From an uncultured Polaromonas sp. (lineage in GTDB: Bacteria; Pseudomonadota; Gammaproteobacteria; Burkholderiales; Burkholderiaceae), in contig CAMLDT010000138.1 of assembly GCA_946479075.1 (NCBI GenBank), positions 1-9,357 of the forward strand: a stretch of DNA of 9,357 nt. Direction: 5' to 3'. Positions 1 through 7,697 of this stretch are shown piece after piece. The translations under genes and the position numbers were made by a program. Numbering within the stretch: the stretch's first letter is position 1; each line of letters begins with the position of its first letter. The notes beneath the pieces are model-generated. The model did not search any database. It was not told where the DNA came from and saw nothing but the letters and a program-made list of their open reading frames with translations.

Positions 1-1589
1 GCCACGATGCGCGGGCCCAGGGTTGCGGCTTCTTCAGCGGTGAACGGCCCTTCGACCAGCATGCTGAAGCGGTGTTCGGACAGGCGCGCCGCGCTGTCGA
101 TGTCGCGCGCCGTGGACAGCAGGCGCTCGGCCACGCGCAACGGCAAATCCTGCGCGGCCTTGCGGCCGAAGTCGCGCTGGATCTGCTCGCTGTTGACCAG
201 GTCGATCATCAGCACCGCGCCCTGGTGTTTGAGACGGCCGGAGCGCGCGATCATGCGCGACAGGCGCTCGACAAACACCGACTCGTTGATCAGGCCGGTC
301 GAGGGGTCCACCCGGTCCAGCCCCTGGATGCGCCGGGTGTTTTCGCGGCGGTGCTGGCTGCGCAGGATCAGCACCGCGAGCATCGCAGGCATCTGCAGCG
401 CCATGCTGGCCAGCGCCGCCTGTTCGGTCAGAAAACTCAGTGGCAGCCACTGCAGGTAGCGGCCAATGGCGATGGCCAGGCTCAAGGCAAACGGCGCGGC
501 GGTCAGCAGCAGCCAGCCGCCGAAGCGGTCGCCGCGGCGCCAGGCCCAGAGGTCGATCCCCAGGATCAGCAGGGGGCAAAGCACCAGATAGGGAACGATC
601 AACGCGATGCGCAATTCGCTGGCGGTCAGCAGCAAGGCGACCGACAGCGCTGCGCCGGCCAGCACCACGGCCCACACCACGCGATGGAGCAACCGTGAAC
701 GCTGGGCCAGCGACACGATGGCGGCGTTGAGCACCATCAGCGCCATCAGCATCCAGCTGCCCAGCACCACCAGCGAACGGTCTGCCCAGTGCGGCGACTC
801 CGGCCACAGGTGCAGCGCCGCCACACCGGTGATGGCGGCCTGGGTCAAGCCGATCAGCGCAGAGCAGGCGGCGTAGTAAAGGTAGGCGCGGTCTTTCAGC
901 AACACCACGCCGGCCAGGCCAACCACCAGGCCCAGCAGCGCCAGACCAAAATACACGCCGAGGAACAGCGAAACCCGCTGCTCGTTGCGCAACACCTGCC
1001 CCGAGCTGACAAACCGGATCGGGGCGCTGAAGCCCTGGACGTTTTCAATGCGCAGCATGTACCGCGTCGGCTCCTCGGCATTGAAGTTGACCTCCAGCAA
1101 GGGGTGGCGGTGCGGTGTCGGCCACTGGTTGACGGGCGTCAGGTCGCCGGTGCGCTGCTCGCGCCACTGGCCGGCGCGGTCCAGGGTGTAGAGCGAGGCG
1201 CGGTCCAGCGCCGGGTAGGGAATCTCCAGCAGCCAGCGCTCGGCATCGGGCGCCGGCGGCACGGTGAAGCGGATCCAGAGCGCCTGCCGGGGCTGCAGGG
1301 GGTAGATGCCGTGGTTCAGCGTGGCTTGCCAGGGCAGGGTGCTGTCGGCTGCGATGTCTTGCGGGCTTTTTTGCGCCGTGGGGTCTATCCAGTAGTCGCC
1401 CCAGTCGGCCAGCGCGACAGGTTGCTGCCCCGCATCAAATTCAAGCACGGTGCGCCCATGCGCGGATGCACCTGCAAACACTGCCAACACCAGCCAGGCC
1501 ATGCAACAGGCCGTGCGCCACGTCCGCTGCACGGCCCCCAGCGCGGCGCTGAGGATGATCGGATGCGTGAGGAAGCGGCTGGAACCCAT
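1..1589 (-). CDS. 7TMR-DISM membrane sensor with degenerate GGDEF-like domain (3' end outside window)
   Basis: I translated this frame by hand: it is open for 529 codons from an ATG at 1589 to the window edge, so the C-terminus is missing. Residues about 27-40 are hydrophobic and end in A-S-A (41-43), like a signal peptide. Residues about 45-195 resemble the DISMED2 extracellular sensor domain (LWIRFTVP, RYMLRIEN). About 206-410 is strongly hydrophobic and fits the seven-helix 7TMR-DISM region. From about 422 a GGDEF-like fold begins (DPSTGLINESVFVERL, then VLMIDLVNSEQIQRDFG), but the GGD(E/D)F signature reads SEHRF at 504-508 and the metal-binding DLDxFK motif reads DLVNSE. Diguanylate cyclase activity is therefore unlikely; it may be a receptor or scaffold. 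It is divergent from rlmI across 65 bp. A downstream EAL or other output domain cannot be excluded. An internal ATG at residue 30 is a weaker start because it would remove the basic stretch before the signal. Confidence 0.82.
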   Translation of the reverse strand, partial: MGSSRFLTHPIILSAALGAVQRTWRTACCMAWLVLAVFAGASAHGRTVLEFDAGQQPVALADWGDYWIDPTAQKSPQDIAADSTLPWQATLNHGIYPLQPRQALWIRFTVPPAPDAERWLLEIPYPALDRASLYTLDRAGQWREQRTGDLTPVNQWPTPHRHPLLEVNFNAEEPTRYMLRIENVQGFSAPIRFVSSGQVLRNEQRVSLFLGVYFGLALLGLVVGLAGVVLLKDRAYLYYAACSALIGLTQAAITGVAALHLWPESPHWADRSLVVLGSWMLMALMVLNAAIVSLAQRSRLLHRVVWAVVLAGAALSVALLLTASELRIALIVPYLVLCPLLILGIDLWAWRRGDRFGGWLLLTAAPFALSLAIAIGRYLQWLPLSFLTEQAALASMALQMPAMLAVLILRSQHRRENTRRIQGLDRVDPSTGLINESVFVERLSRMIARSGRLKHQGAVLMIDLVNSEQIQRDFGRKAAQDLPLRVAERLLSTARDIDSAARLSEHRFSMLVEGPFTAEEAATLGPRIV

Positions 1590-1595
1590 CGCGGG

Positions 1596-1601
1596 ATTGT
1601 C
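1596..1601 (-). promoter_or_regulatory. Putative -10 box of the DISM gene, close to its ATG
   Basis: On the minus strand this reads GACAAT and is followed by six bases and then the ATG at 1589. A -10 element this close would start transcription at or next to the start codon, giving a leaderless or nearly leaderless mRNA. No Shine-Dalgarno sequence is seen. A CTGACA at 1621-1626 on the minus strand could serve as -35, though the spacer is a long 19 bp. Confidence 0.4.
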
Positions 1602-1617
1602 GCAAATCGGCCGGACG

Positions 1618-1632
1618 GGATGTCAGACATCC
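1618..1632. promoter_or_regulatory. Candidate operator palindrome between divergent genes
   Basis: GGATGTC-A-GACATCC is a perfect inverted repeat with 7-bp arms and a single central base. It lies almost exactly between the two putative -10 boxes (1596-1601 minus, 1643-1648 plus) and overlaps both -35 regions. A dimeric regulator bound here could control both directions. The regulator is not identifiable from the sequence. Confidence 0.4.
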
Positions 1633-1642
1633 GTAAGCCGAA

Positions 1643-1648
1643 GACAAT
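1643..1648 (+). promoter_or_regulatory. Putative -10 box of rlmI, close to its ATG
   Basis: GACAAT followed by six bases (GGCGGC) and the ATG at 1655. This is the same hexamer and spacing as for the divergent gene on the other strand, which suggests a leaderless or very short-leader transcript. GGCGGC is a poor Shine-Dalgarno match. Confidence 0.4.
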
Positions 1649-1654
1649 GGCGGC

Positions 1655-2836
<1,182 letters not shown>

Positions 2837-2841
2837 CTTGT

Positions 2842-2900
2842 AAGCCAAAAAGGCCTCCAGCCCTTATCCGGCGAGCGAAAGCAGCTATCAAAAAAGGAGC
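2842..2900 (+). repeat. Short REP-like intergenic element after rlmI
   Basis: It starts six bases after the rlmI stop and includes AAAAAGGCCTCCAG, CCCTTATCC and AGCAGCTATCAAAAAAGG. The pattern of an A-run, GGCCTC, a CTTATCC core and GCTATCAAAA resembles a dispersed short element I remember from Comamonadaceae intergenic regions. That comparison is from memory, not from a search. It may affect mRNA ends between rlmI and the cobW gene. Confidence 0.5.
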
Positions 2901-2970
2901 AAAAGCCGGTCGCGGCAGCGTGCGGGTTGACACGCCCTGTAAAGTCAAAGCGGCGCCCCCAGCTATTCAT

Positions 2971-2986
2971 GCCCTGCCATCAGGGC
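2971..2986 (+). other. Small GC-rich hairpin upstream of the cobW gene
   Basis: GCCCTG-CCAT-CAGGGC is a perfect 6-bp stem with a 4-base loop, about 80 bases before the CobW start. CCAT of the loop could pair instead with ATGG at 2988-2991, an alternative fold. No T-run follows, so it is not an obvious terminator. Apart from this and the REP-like element I see no gene in 2837-3067, and no convincing promoter. Confidence 0.3.
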
Positions 2987-3067
2987 TATGGCCTGGCCGC
3001 TAAACTTCCTGCTCCGGCCGAGCACCCGCTGCATCTTTTCACCCTGTTTTTTTTCGAGGCTGTCTCC

Positions 3068-4135
3068 ATGAGCTTGATTCCCGTGACCATCCTGACCGGC
3101 TTTCTGGGCTCCGGCAAAACCACGCTGCTCAAACGCGTGCTGACCGAAGCCCACGGCCAGAAGATCGCCGTGATTGAAAACGAGTTCGGTGAGGAAAACA
3201 TCGACAACGAGATCCTGGTCAACGACACCGAGGAAAACATCATCCAGATGAACAATGGCTGCATCTGCTGCTCGATCCGCGAGGACCTGCGCGAGACGCT
3301 GCAACTGCTGGCCGCCAAAAAACGCAAGGGCCTGCTGGATTTTGAACGCGTGGTGATCGAAACCACCGGCCTGGCCGACCCGGGCCCGGTGGCGCAGACC
3401 TTCTTCATGGACGAGGAAATCGCCGAGCAGTATTTGCTGGACTCCATCCTGACGCTGGTCGATGCCAAACACGCGGCGACCCAGCTCAACGACCGCCAGG
3501 AGGCGCGCCGCCAGGTCGGTTTTGCCGACCAGATCTTCATCAGCAAGGCCGATCTGGTGGCCGACGAAGAAGTGCAGGCGCTGATGCACCGGCTCAAACA
3601 CATGAACCCCCGCGCACCGCAGAAAGCCGTGCATTTCGGCGAGGTGGCGATAACCGACGTGTTTGACCTGCGCGGCTTCAACCTCAATGCCAAGCTCGAC
3701 ATCGACCCGGATTTCCTCAAGGCCGACGAGCACGACCACGCCCACGATCACGCGGGGCACGACCATGCCGAGGGCGAACACTGCGACCACCCCTCGCACG
3801 CGCATGAGCACGGGCATGGTCATCACCACCATCACGATGACGACGTCAAGAGCTTTGTGTTCCGTGCGGAGCGCGCGTTCGATCCGGCCAAGCTGGAGGA
3901 TTTCCTCGGCGCCATCGTCAACATCTACGGCCCGCGCATGTTGCGCTACAAGGGTGTGCTGAACATGGAGGGCACCGAGCGCAAGGTCATTTTTCAGGGC
4001 GTGCACCAGCTCATGGGCAGCGACCTCGGGCCGGCCTGGGCTGCCGGCGAACAGAAGGTGAGCAAGATGGTCTTTATCGGCATCGATTTGCCGAAAGATA
4101 TTTTTCTGCAGGGGCTGGAGCAGTGCCTGGTTTGA
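3068..4135 (+). CDS. CobW/COG0523-family GTPase metallochaperone with His-rich loop
   Basis: A 355-residue G3E-family P-loop GTPase, thought to hand metal (zinc in the best-studied members) to client proteins in the cytoplasm. Visible motifs are Walker A GFLGSGKTT (11-19), the metal-binding CxCC motif C65-I-C67-C68, ETTGLADP (98-105) and SKAD (159-162) as the base-recognition loop. A His/Asp-rich loop at about 220-259 contains 17 histidines, including five in a row. The C-terminal CobW_C domain follows (RMLRYKGVLNMEG ... KMVFIGIDLP). I chose the ATG at 3068 because it gives the standard MSLIPVTILTGFLG N-terminus and has GAGG eight bases upstream; the frame stays open further upstream without matching the family. 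It stands alone, 308 bp before dksA. The family call is secure; the metal and client are unknown. Confidence 0.93.
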   Translation: MSLIPVTILTGFLGSGKTTLLKRVLTEAHGQKIAVIENEFGEENIDNEILVNDTEENIIQMNNGCICCSIREDLRETLQLLAAKKRKGLLDFERVVIETTGLADPGPVAQTFFMDEEIAEQYLLDSILTLVDAKHAATQLNDRQEARRQVGFADQIFISKADLVADEEVQALMHRLKHMNPRAPQKAVHFGEVAITDVFDLRGFNLNAKLDIDPDFLKADEHDHAHDHAGHDHAEGEHCDHPSHAHEHGHGHHHHHDDDVKSFVFRAERAFDPAKLEDFLGAIVNIYGPRMLRYKGVLNMEGTERKVIFQGVHQLMGSDLGPAWAAGEQKVSKMVFIGIDLPKDIFLQGLEQCLV

Positions 4136-4235
4136 GGTAGGCTGTCCGGATGCCCTGAAGGGCGGGAGGGCCTCATGTTTGTCTCCATTCTCCAACGTTC
4201 AGCCGCGATGCAGGCCGGCCATCCCGGTCAGCCGC

Positions 4236-4241
4236 TACAAT
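4236..4241 (+). promoter_or_regulatory. Putative -10 box for dksA
   Basis: TACAAT in the gap between the cobW gene and dksA is the best -10 match there. No good -35 lies 16-18 bp upstream, so it would need an activator or be weak. Initiation about seven bases downstream would give a leader of about 195 nt. Confidence 0.35.
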
Positions 4242-4259
4242 CGCGCGCCGACTTCGCTC

Positions 4260-4288
4260 CCCGGACATCCCGACCCGGGCGGTCCGGG
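4260..4288 (+). other. Stable hairpin in the dksA leader
   Basis: Outer arms CCCGGAC (4260-4266) and GTCCGGG (4282-4288) pair perfectly. Inside, CCC (4269-4271) can pair with GGG (4277-4279) around a 5-base loop. The structure would sit at the 5' end of the mRNA if the TACAAT promoter is real. No U-run follows, so it may be an mRNA-stabilising or regulatory structure rather than a terminator. Confidence 0.4.
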
Positions 4289-4368
4289 AAAGAAGTCAGG
4301 GTAAGCACTGGCCTGAAAACTGCAGGGATGGCGGCAGACAAACCAGACAATCAGGTAAAAGACAGGTT

Positions 4369-4389
4369 GGGAGGGGTGAACACCCGCCC
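4369..4389 (+). other. Second hairpin in the dksA leader
   Basis: GGGT (4374-4377) pairs with ACCC (4382-4385) around a GAAC loop, and GGG (4369-4371) can pair with CCC (4387-4389) across a small internal loop. It lies about 40 bases before the ribosome binding site. I recognise no known riboswitch class in 4136-4443. Confidence 0.3.
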
Positions 4390-4443
4390 GGCCAGGAACC
4401 GGCATGAGGACCACCCCAGGCTGCTTCCCCGAGGAGACACGAA

Positions 4444-5544
4444 GTGAAAGCTCAAGCGAAAAAGTCCAAACCCCCTGTCAAGGCGGCTGCAAAAGCCGCC
4501 AAACCGAAAGCCGCGGCCAAGGCCGTGAGCAAGCCGGGCAAACCTGCCGTGTCAAAAGCTGCCCCGGCCAAAAAAGCCGTCAAGCCCGTGGTCAAGGCCA
4601 AGCCGAAAGTCGCGGCCAAACCTGTTGCCAAGCCCGCCGCCAAACCCAAGTCCAAGCCTGTTGCCAAGGCGGCGCCGGCCAAAAAAGCGCCGGTTAGCGC
4701 CAAGAAACCGGTGCCCGCCAAAAAGGCCTCCAAGCCTGTTGTCAAACCTGCGGTGAAAGCCGCCAAACCAGTCAGCAAACCGGCACCCAAGCCGGCCGCC
4801 GCTGGCAAGGCCACCGCCAAACCTGAAGAAAAAGTCATTATCAAAACGATCACCAAAACGGCTGCGGCCCCCGCCGGCAAAGCCTCGCCCAGCCCATCCC
4901 CCATCGCCGCAGCGCCAGCGCCGCTGCAGACGCCCGCCCTCAAACCAGGCCGCCGGGCTTCGCTGCGCAACTCGTCCTTCGCACCGCCCCCCGCGCCCAT
5001 GGTGCCCACCCATTCGCCCGATGCGGCCAAGGCCAGCTATTCAGCGATTGCTGAAAAGGTGATAGCGCCGCCGCCCCATGTGGCCGCCAAAAAGGATCCC
5101 AAGCTCGCCAACAACTGGAAAACCAAACCCGGCGACCAGTTGACGGACGAAGAGGTCAAGGCCATGCCTGACGCCGAGTACATGAACGAGAAGCAACTGG
5201 CTTTTTTCCGCCACAAGCTGTCCCTGCTCAAGCAGGACATTCACAACAGTGCCGGCGAAACCACCGAGCACCTGCGGGAAGACACCGTGGTGGTGCCGGA
5301 TCCGGCGGACCGCGCCACCATCGAGGAAGAACACGCGCTGGAGCTGCGTACGCGTGACCGCGAACGCAAGCTGCTCAAGAAGATCGAGCAGTCGATTGCA
5401 CGCATCGACTCCGGCGACTATGGTTATTGCGACGAAACCGGCGAGGCAATTGGTGTGGGGCGCCTGATTGCCCGTCCGACGGCCAATTTGTCGCTGGAAG
5501 CGCAGCAGCGCCGCGAACTCAAGCAAAAAATGTTCGGTGACTGA
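4444..5544 (+). CDS. dksA: DksA RNA polymerase-binding regulator with long Lys/Ala/Pro-rich N-terminal tail
   Basis: DksA binds the secondary channel of RNA polymerase and works with ppGpp to reset transcription in starvation. The core is at about 240-366: MPDAEYMNEKQLAFFRHKL, then the coiled coil with the functional tip D286-P-A-D289-R-A291 (the DxxDxA motif), and a C-terminal ARPTANLSLEAQQRREL helix. The zinc-finger positions read C329, T332, S350, A353, so only one of E. coli's four cysteines remains; such C-T-S-A forms are, to my knowledge, common in alpha- and betaproteobacteria. Residues 1 to about 145 are almost wholly Lys, Ala, Pro and Val in KPA-type repeats, like histone H1 or AlgP, and 146-215 is a Pro/Ala linker. 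At 366 residues it is more than twice the usual 138-151. The start is GTG, with GAGGAG seven bases upstream. The downstream gene begins 34 bases after the stop. Confidence 0.85.
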   Translation: MKAQAKKSKPPVKAAAKAAKPKAAAKAVSKPGKPAVSKAAPAKKAVKPVVKAKPKVAAKPVAKPAAKPKSKPVAKAAPAKKAPVSAKKPVPAKKASKPVVKPAVKAAKPVSKPAPKPAAAGKATAKPEEKVIIKTITKTAAAPAGKASPSPSPIAAAPAPLQTPALKPGRRASLRNSSFAPPPAPMVPTHSPDAAKASYSAIAEKVIAPPPHVAAKKDPKLANNWKTKPGDQLTDEEVKAMPDAEYMNEKQLAFFRHKLSLLKQDIHNSAGETTEHLREDTVVVPDPADRATIEEEHALELRTRDRERKLLKKIEQSIARIDSGDYGYCDETGEAIGVGRLIARPTANLSLEAQQRRELKQKMFGD

Positions 5545-5578
5545 TCTCTTCCTCCTTCACCCGATCTGACCGTCATTC

Positions 5579-7396
5579 ATGGCCAAAGAAGACACCGCAC
5601 CCGGCTTGTTGTCGAAAGTCGTGAAGTTCGTCCGTAATCCGGCCACGAACTGGTCAGATCTGGACAACCGGGAGTCCGGCCGGGAAGAGGCCATGAGCAA
5701 GCAACTGCTCAAGGAGATGATCGAACGCAAGCGCCGCAACGATTTTGTGCGCAAGCGCGAATTCGACATGCTGCGCAAGATGCGCAAGCGGGAAGCCATG
5801 ACCGGCCAGGATCCTGGAGCCCGCCCTTCCTTCTTCCAGAGCAGCATGCCATCCAAGCCGGATGATCGCGCGGTGACGTTGAAGAAAATTGACGAGATCG
5901 AAGCGCAGATGTCCATGCAGTGGTGGAAGACCAAACATGGCACCCATTCGGCGATGAGTTCGTTGACGTCCTCGCCCATGCCGGTTGCGCCTGCGGCGCC
6001 GGCCAGTCTCAGCGTCCACGCGCCTATGCTGGACAACGCACTTCCGGCCACCTACGCACAGACTTCCCCGAGTGAATTGACGGCTGCGCTGGCCAAGGTG
6101 AAGACCGGCGGGCCGCCCGCTGCAAGCTCACAGCCGCCTTCCGGCAGGCCGCAAGCGCCAGCTGCGCCGCTTGCCCAGCCTGTGGCCCCGCCCGCCCGGC
6201 CGGTCACGCCCCAGGCGATTTCAGCCCTGTCCCGCGATGACACGCCGTCTGGGTTTTCGGCCTCCAAGTTTTCGGTGGTGGACGGCGCAGAGGTCGCCCA
6301 CGATCCCGAACTGGAGGAAGCTTCCATCCGTTTTGCCAATGGCGACGATGCCGGCGCAGAAGCCGGCCTGCTTGAAACTCTGGGCCCCCAGGGCAGCCGC
6401 GCGCAACATGCCGACACCTGGCTGGCACTGTTCGATTTGTACCGCGCGACCGGCCAGCAGGAAAAATTCGAAAATCAGGCCATTGAATTTGTCGGGCGTT
6501 TTGACCGTTCTGCACCGCAGTGGTTTTCCATGCCCGACATGGTCAAGCAGCTGTCCAGCCCGGCTGCCGTGGCGTCGGGCAACGGGCCGGCCGCCGACTG
6601 GATTTGCCCTTCCGTACTGGGTATCCAGACGGTCGCCACACTGAGCGCTGCACTCGCGCGAGCGCCCATGCCCTGGCGCCTCGATTGGCACAACCTCAAA
6701 AGCATAGACGCCGGCGCGGTGGAGCCTTTGGGCAAGGTGTTCAGCGGCTGGTCTGCCCAGCCGGTGCAACTGCGGTTTATCGGGGCGGCGCAGTTGCACC
6801 AGGTGCTGCAGGATGCCACGCCCTCTGGCGTGCGCGACACCGCCCAGGCCTGGTGGCAGTTGCGGCTGGAAGCCCTGCGTGTGACGCAGCAGCCGGATGA
6901 GTTCGAGCTGACCGCCCTGGATTTTTGCGTCACCTACGAAGTTTCGCCACCCGCGTGGGACAGTGCGCGCTGCGAATACAAGGCGCTGGATCCGCAGGGC
7001 GCCGCCGTCAGCGGGCAGGCCATCATTGGCGACGTTTACCGCGATTCCTCACCCTCCAGCATCAGCAGCGTGATGGACGGCGATACCCAGATGGATGGCA
7101 ATTCACAGATGTCCAATCTGTTCGCGGTGGAGCTGTCGGGCCAGATCGAGGGCGACGCCATCGAGGTACTGGACAAGCTGGAAGCCAAGCTCATGGGCGC
7201 CGACATCATGGTGATTTCATGCGCCAAACTGATCCGTGTTGACTTTTCGGCTGCGGGGACCTTGCTGAACTGGGTGTCGGCCCGCGAGTCGGAAAACCGT
7301 GCCGTGCAGTTCACCGACGTGCACCGCCTGGTGGCCGCGTTCTTCAATGTGATCGGCATCACCGAACACGCCCGGGTGCTCTCACGCGTCGACTGA
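5579..7396 (+). CDS. Uncharacterised 605-residue protein with two STAS-like domains
   Basis: I do not recognise a named gene. The N-terminus (1-70) has FVRNPATNW followed by a very basic helix (KRRNDFVRKREFDMLRKMRKRE). Residues about 180-215 are a Pro/Ala-rich linker. About 245-325 (EEASIRFANGDDAGAEAGLL, then WLALFDLYRATGQQEKF) looks like a TPR-type helical segment. About 341-430 resembles a STAS fold (LDWHNLKSIDAGAVEPLG). The C-terminal 511-605 is a clearer STAS domain (VDFSAAGTLLNWV, D555-G560). Where SpoIIAA-type proteins carry a phosphorylated serine, alanine seems to occur, so a phospho-switch is doubtful. No signal peptide or membrane span is seen, so it is probably cytoplasmic. It starts 34 bases after dksA with no clear Shine-Dalgarno, which suggests co-transcription. 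A scaffold or regulatory role is only inferred. Confidence 0.8.
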   Translation: MAKEDTAPGLLSKVVKFVRNPATNWSDLDNRESGREEAMSKQLLKEMIERKRRNDFVRKREFDMLRKMRKREAMTGQDPGARPSFFQSSMPSKPDDRAVTLKKIDEIEAQMSMQWWKTKHGTHSAMSSLTSSPMPVAPAAPASLSVHAPMLDNALPATYAQTSPSELTAALAKVKTGGPPAASSQPPSGRPQAPAAPLAQPVAPPARPVTPQAISALSRDDTPSGFSASKFSVVDGAEVAHDPELEEASIRFANGDDAGAEAGLLETLGPQGSRAQHADTWLALFDLYRATGQQEKFENQAIEFVGRFDRSAPQWFSMPDMVKQLSSPAAVASGNGPAADWICPSVLGIQTVATLSAALARAPMPWRLDWHNLKSIDAGAVEPLGKVFSGWSAQPVQLRFIGAAQLHQVLQDATPSGVRDTAQAWWQLRLEALRVTQQPDEFELTALDFCVTYEVSPPAWDSARCEYKALDPQGAAVSGQAIIGDVYRDSSPSSISSVMDGDTQMDGNSQMSNLFAVELSGQIEGDAIEVLDKLEAKLMGADIMVISCAKLIRVDFSAAGTLLNWVSARESENRAVQFTDVHRLVAAFFNVIGITEHARVLSRVD

Positions 7397-7424
7397 CGCC
7401 GTCCCCGCCCTCTACCGTCTAACG

Positions 7425-7502
7425 GGCAAGCTAAGCGCCAAGTTGTTTTTGCGCTTGCCGCAAGGCCCTGTTGCCTGTTTTTTCAGCGCTGTCCGCGCTG
7501 AA
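7425..7502 (+). terminator. Hairpin cluster, possible terminator of the dksA-STAS transcript
   Basis: GGCAAGC (7425-7431) pairs with GCTTGCC (7453-7459). A competing arm AAGCGC (7433-7438) can pair with GCGCTT (7451-7456). A run of six T follows at 7478-7483. Then comes TTCAGCGC (7482-7489), a 5-base loop, and GCGCTGAA (7495-7502), a perfect 8-bp stem. The T-run is 18 bases beyond the first hairpin, so this is not a textbook intrinsic terminator. From 7503 to 7615 I see no gene or clear signal. Confidence 0.35.
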
Positions 7503-7615
7503 GGCGCCAGCAGCGGCCTCCCCCTCAGGCAATTCGCGCCTGCCTGCCCTTGGAAGCCTTGCGCATTCGACTTCACCCAGGGTCCTCACCCCTCCAATCC
7601 GCTTTATGCCGCAAT

Positions 7616-7642
7616 GGCTTAAGGCAACACTTTCATTAAGCC
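7616..7642. promoter_or_regulatory. Inverted repeat GGCTTAA-N13-TTAAGCC
   Basis: Perfect 7-bp arms at 7616-7622 and 7636-7642 have centres 20 bp apart, about two helical turns. This is the geometry of a dimer binding site. It lies at the upstream end of the AT-rich block that leads to the mraZ promoter. Confidence 0.35.
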
Positions 7643-7643
7643 G

Positions 7644-7659
7644 TCTAAGTGCTTAATTT
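7644..7659 (+). repeat. Direct repeat upstream of mraZ, copy 1
   Basis: TCTAAGTGCTTAATTT matches the copy at 7698-7713 in 15 of 16 bases. It starts directly next to the GGCTTAA/TTAAGCC inverted repeat, about 120 bp upstream of the putative mraZ -10. It may be a regulator binding site or a decayed repeat element. Confidence 0.45.
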
Positions 7660-7697
7660 AGAACATCTTTTGATGCGCGCCCGCTTTGAAATAGCTT

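Noticed and set aside
34..807. 257-codon minus-strand frame overlapping the sensor gene
   Set aside because: The adjacent minus frame, open from 1589 to the window edge, encodes recognisable DISM and GGDEF-like segments; this one does not.
2927..2932. TTGACA as a -35 for the CobW gene
   Set aside because: A perfect hexamer, but the DNA 16-18 bp downstream is GC-rich with no -10-like sequence.
2927..3067. Upstream extension of the CobW gene from a TTG at 2927
   Set aside because: The added 47 residues match no family N-terminus, whereas the ATG at 3068 has a ribosome site and gives the standard start.
2963..4195. 410-codon open frame on the minus strand opposite the CobW gene
   Set aside because: Its valine/leucine-rich translation mirrors the His/Asp/Glu-rich coding strand, and the plus strand has all the GTPase motifs.
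4136..4443. Zur box or known riboswitch between the cobW gene and dksA
   Set aside because: Looked for because of the zinc link. No AT-rich palindrome of Zur type and no recognisable riboswitch core was found.
4175..4447. 90-codon plus-strand frame in the dksA leader
   Set aside because: No ribosome site or recognisable motif was seen, and it overlaps the hairpins. It ends at the dksA start only by frame coincidence.
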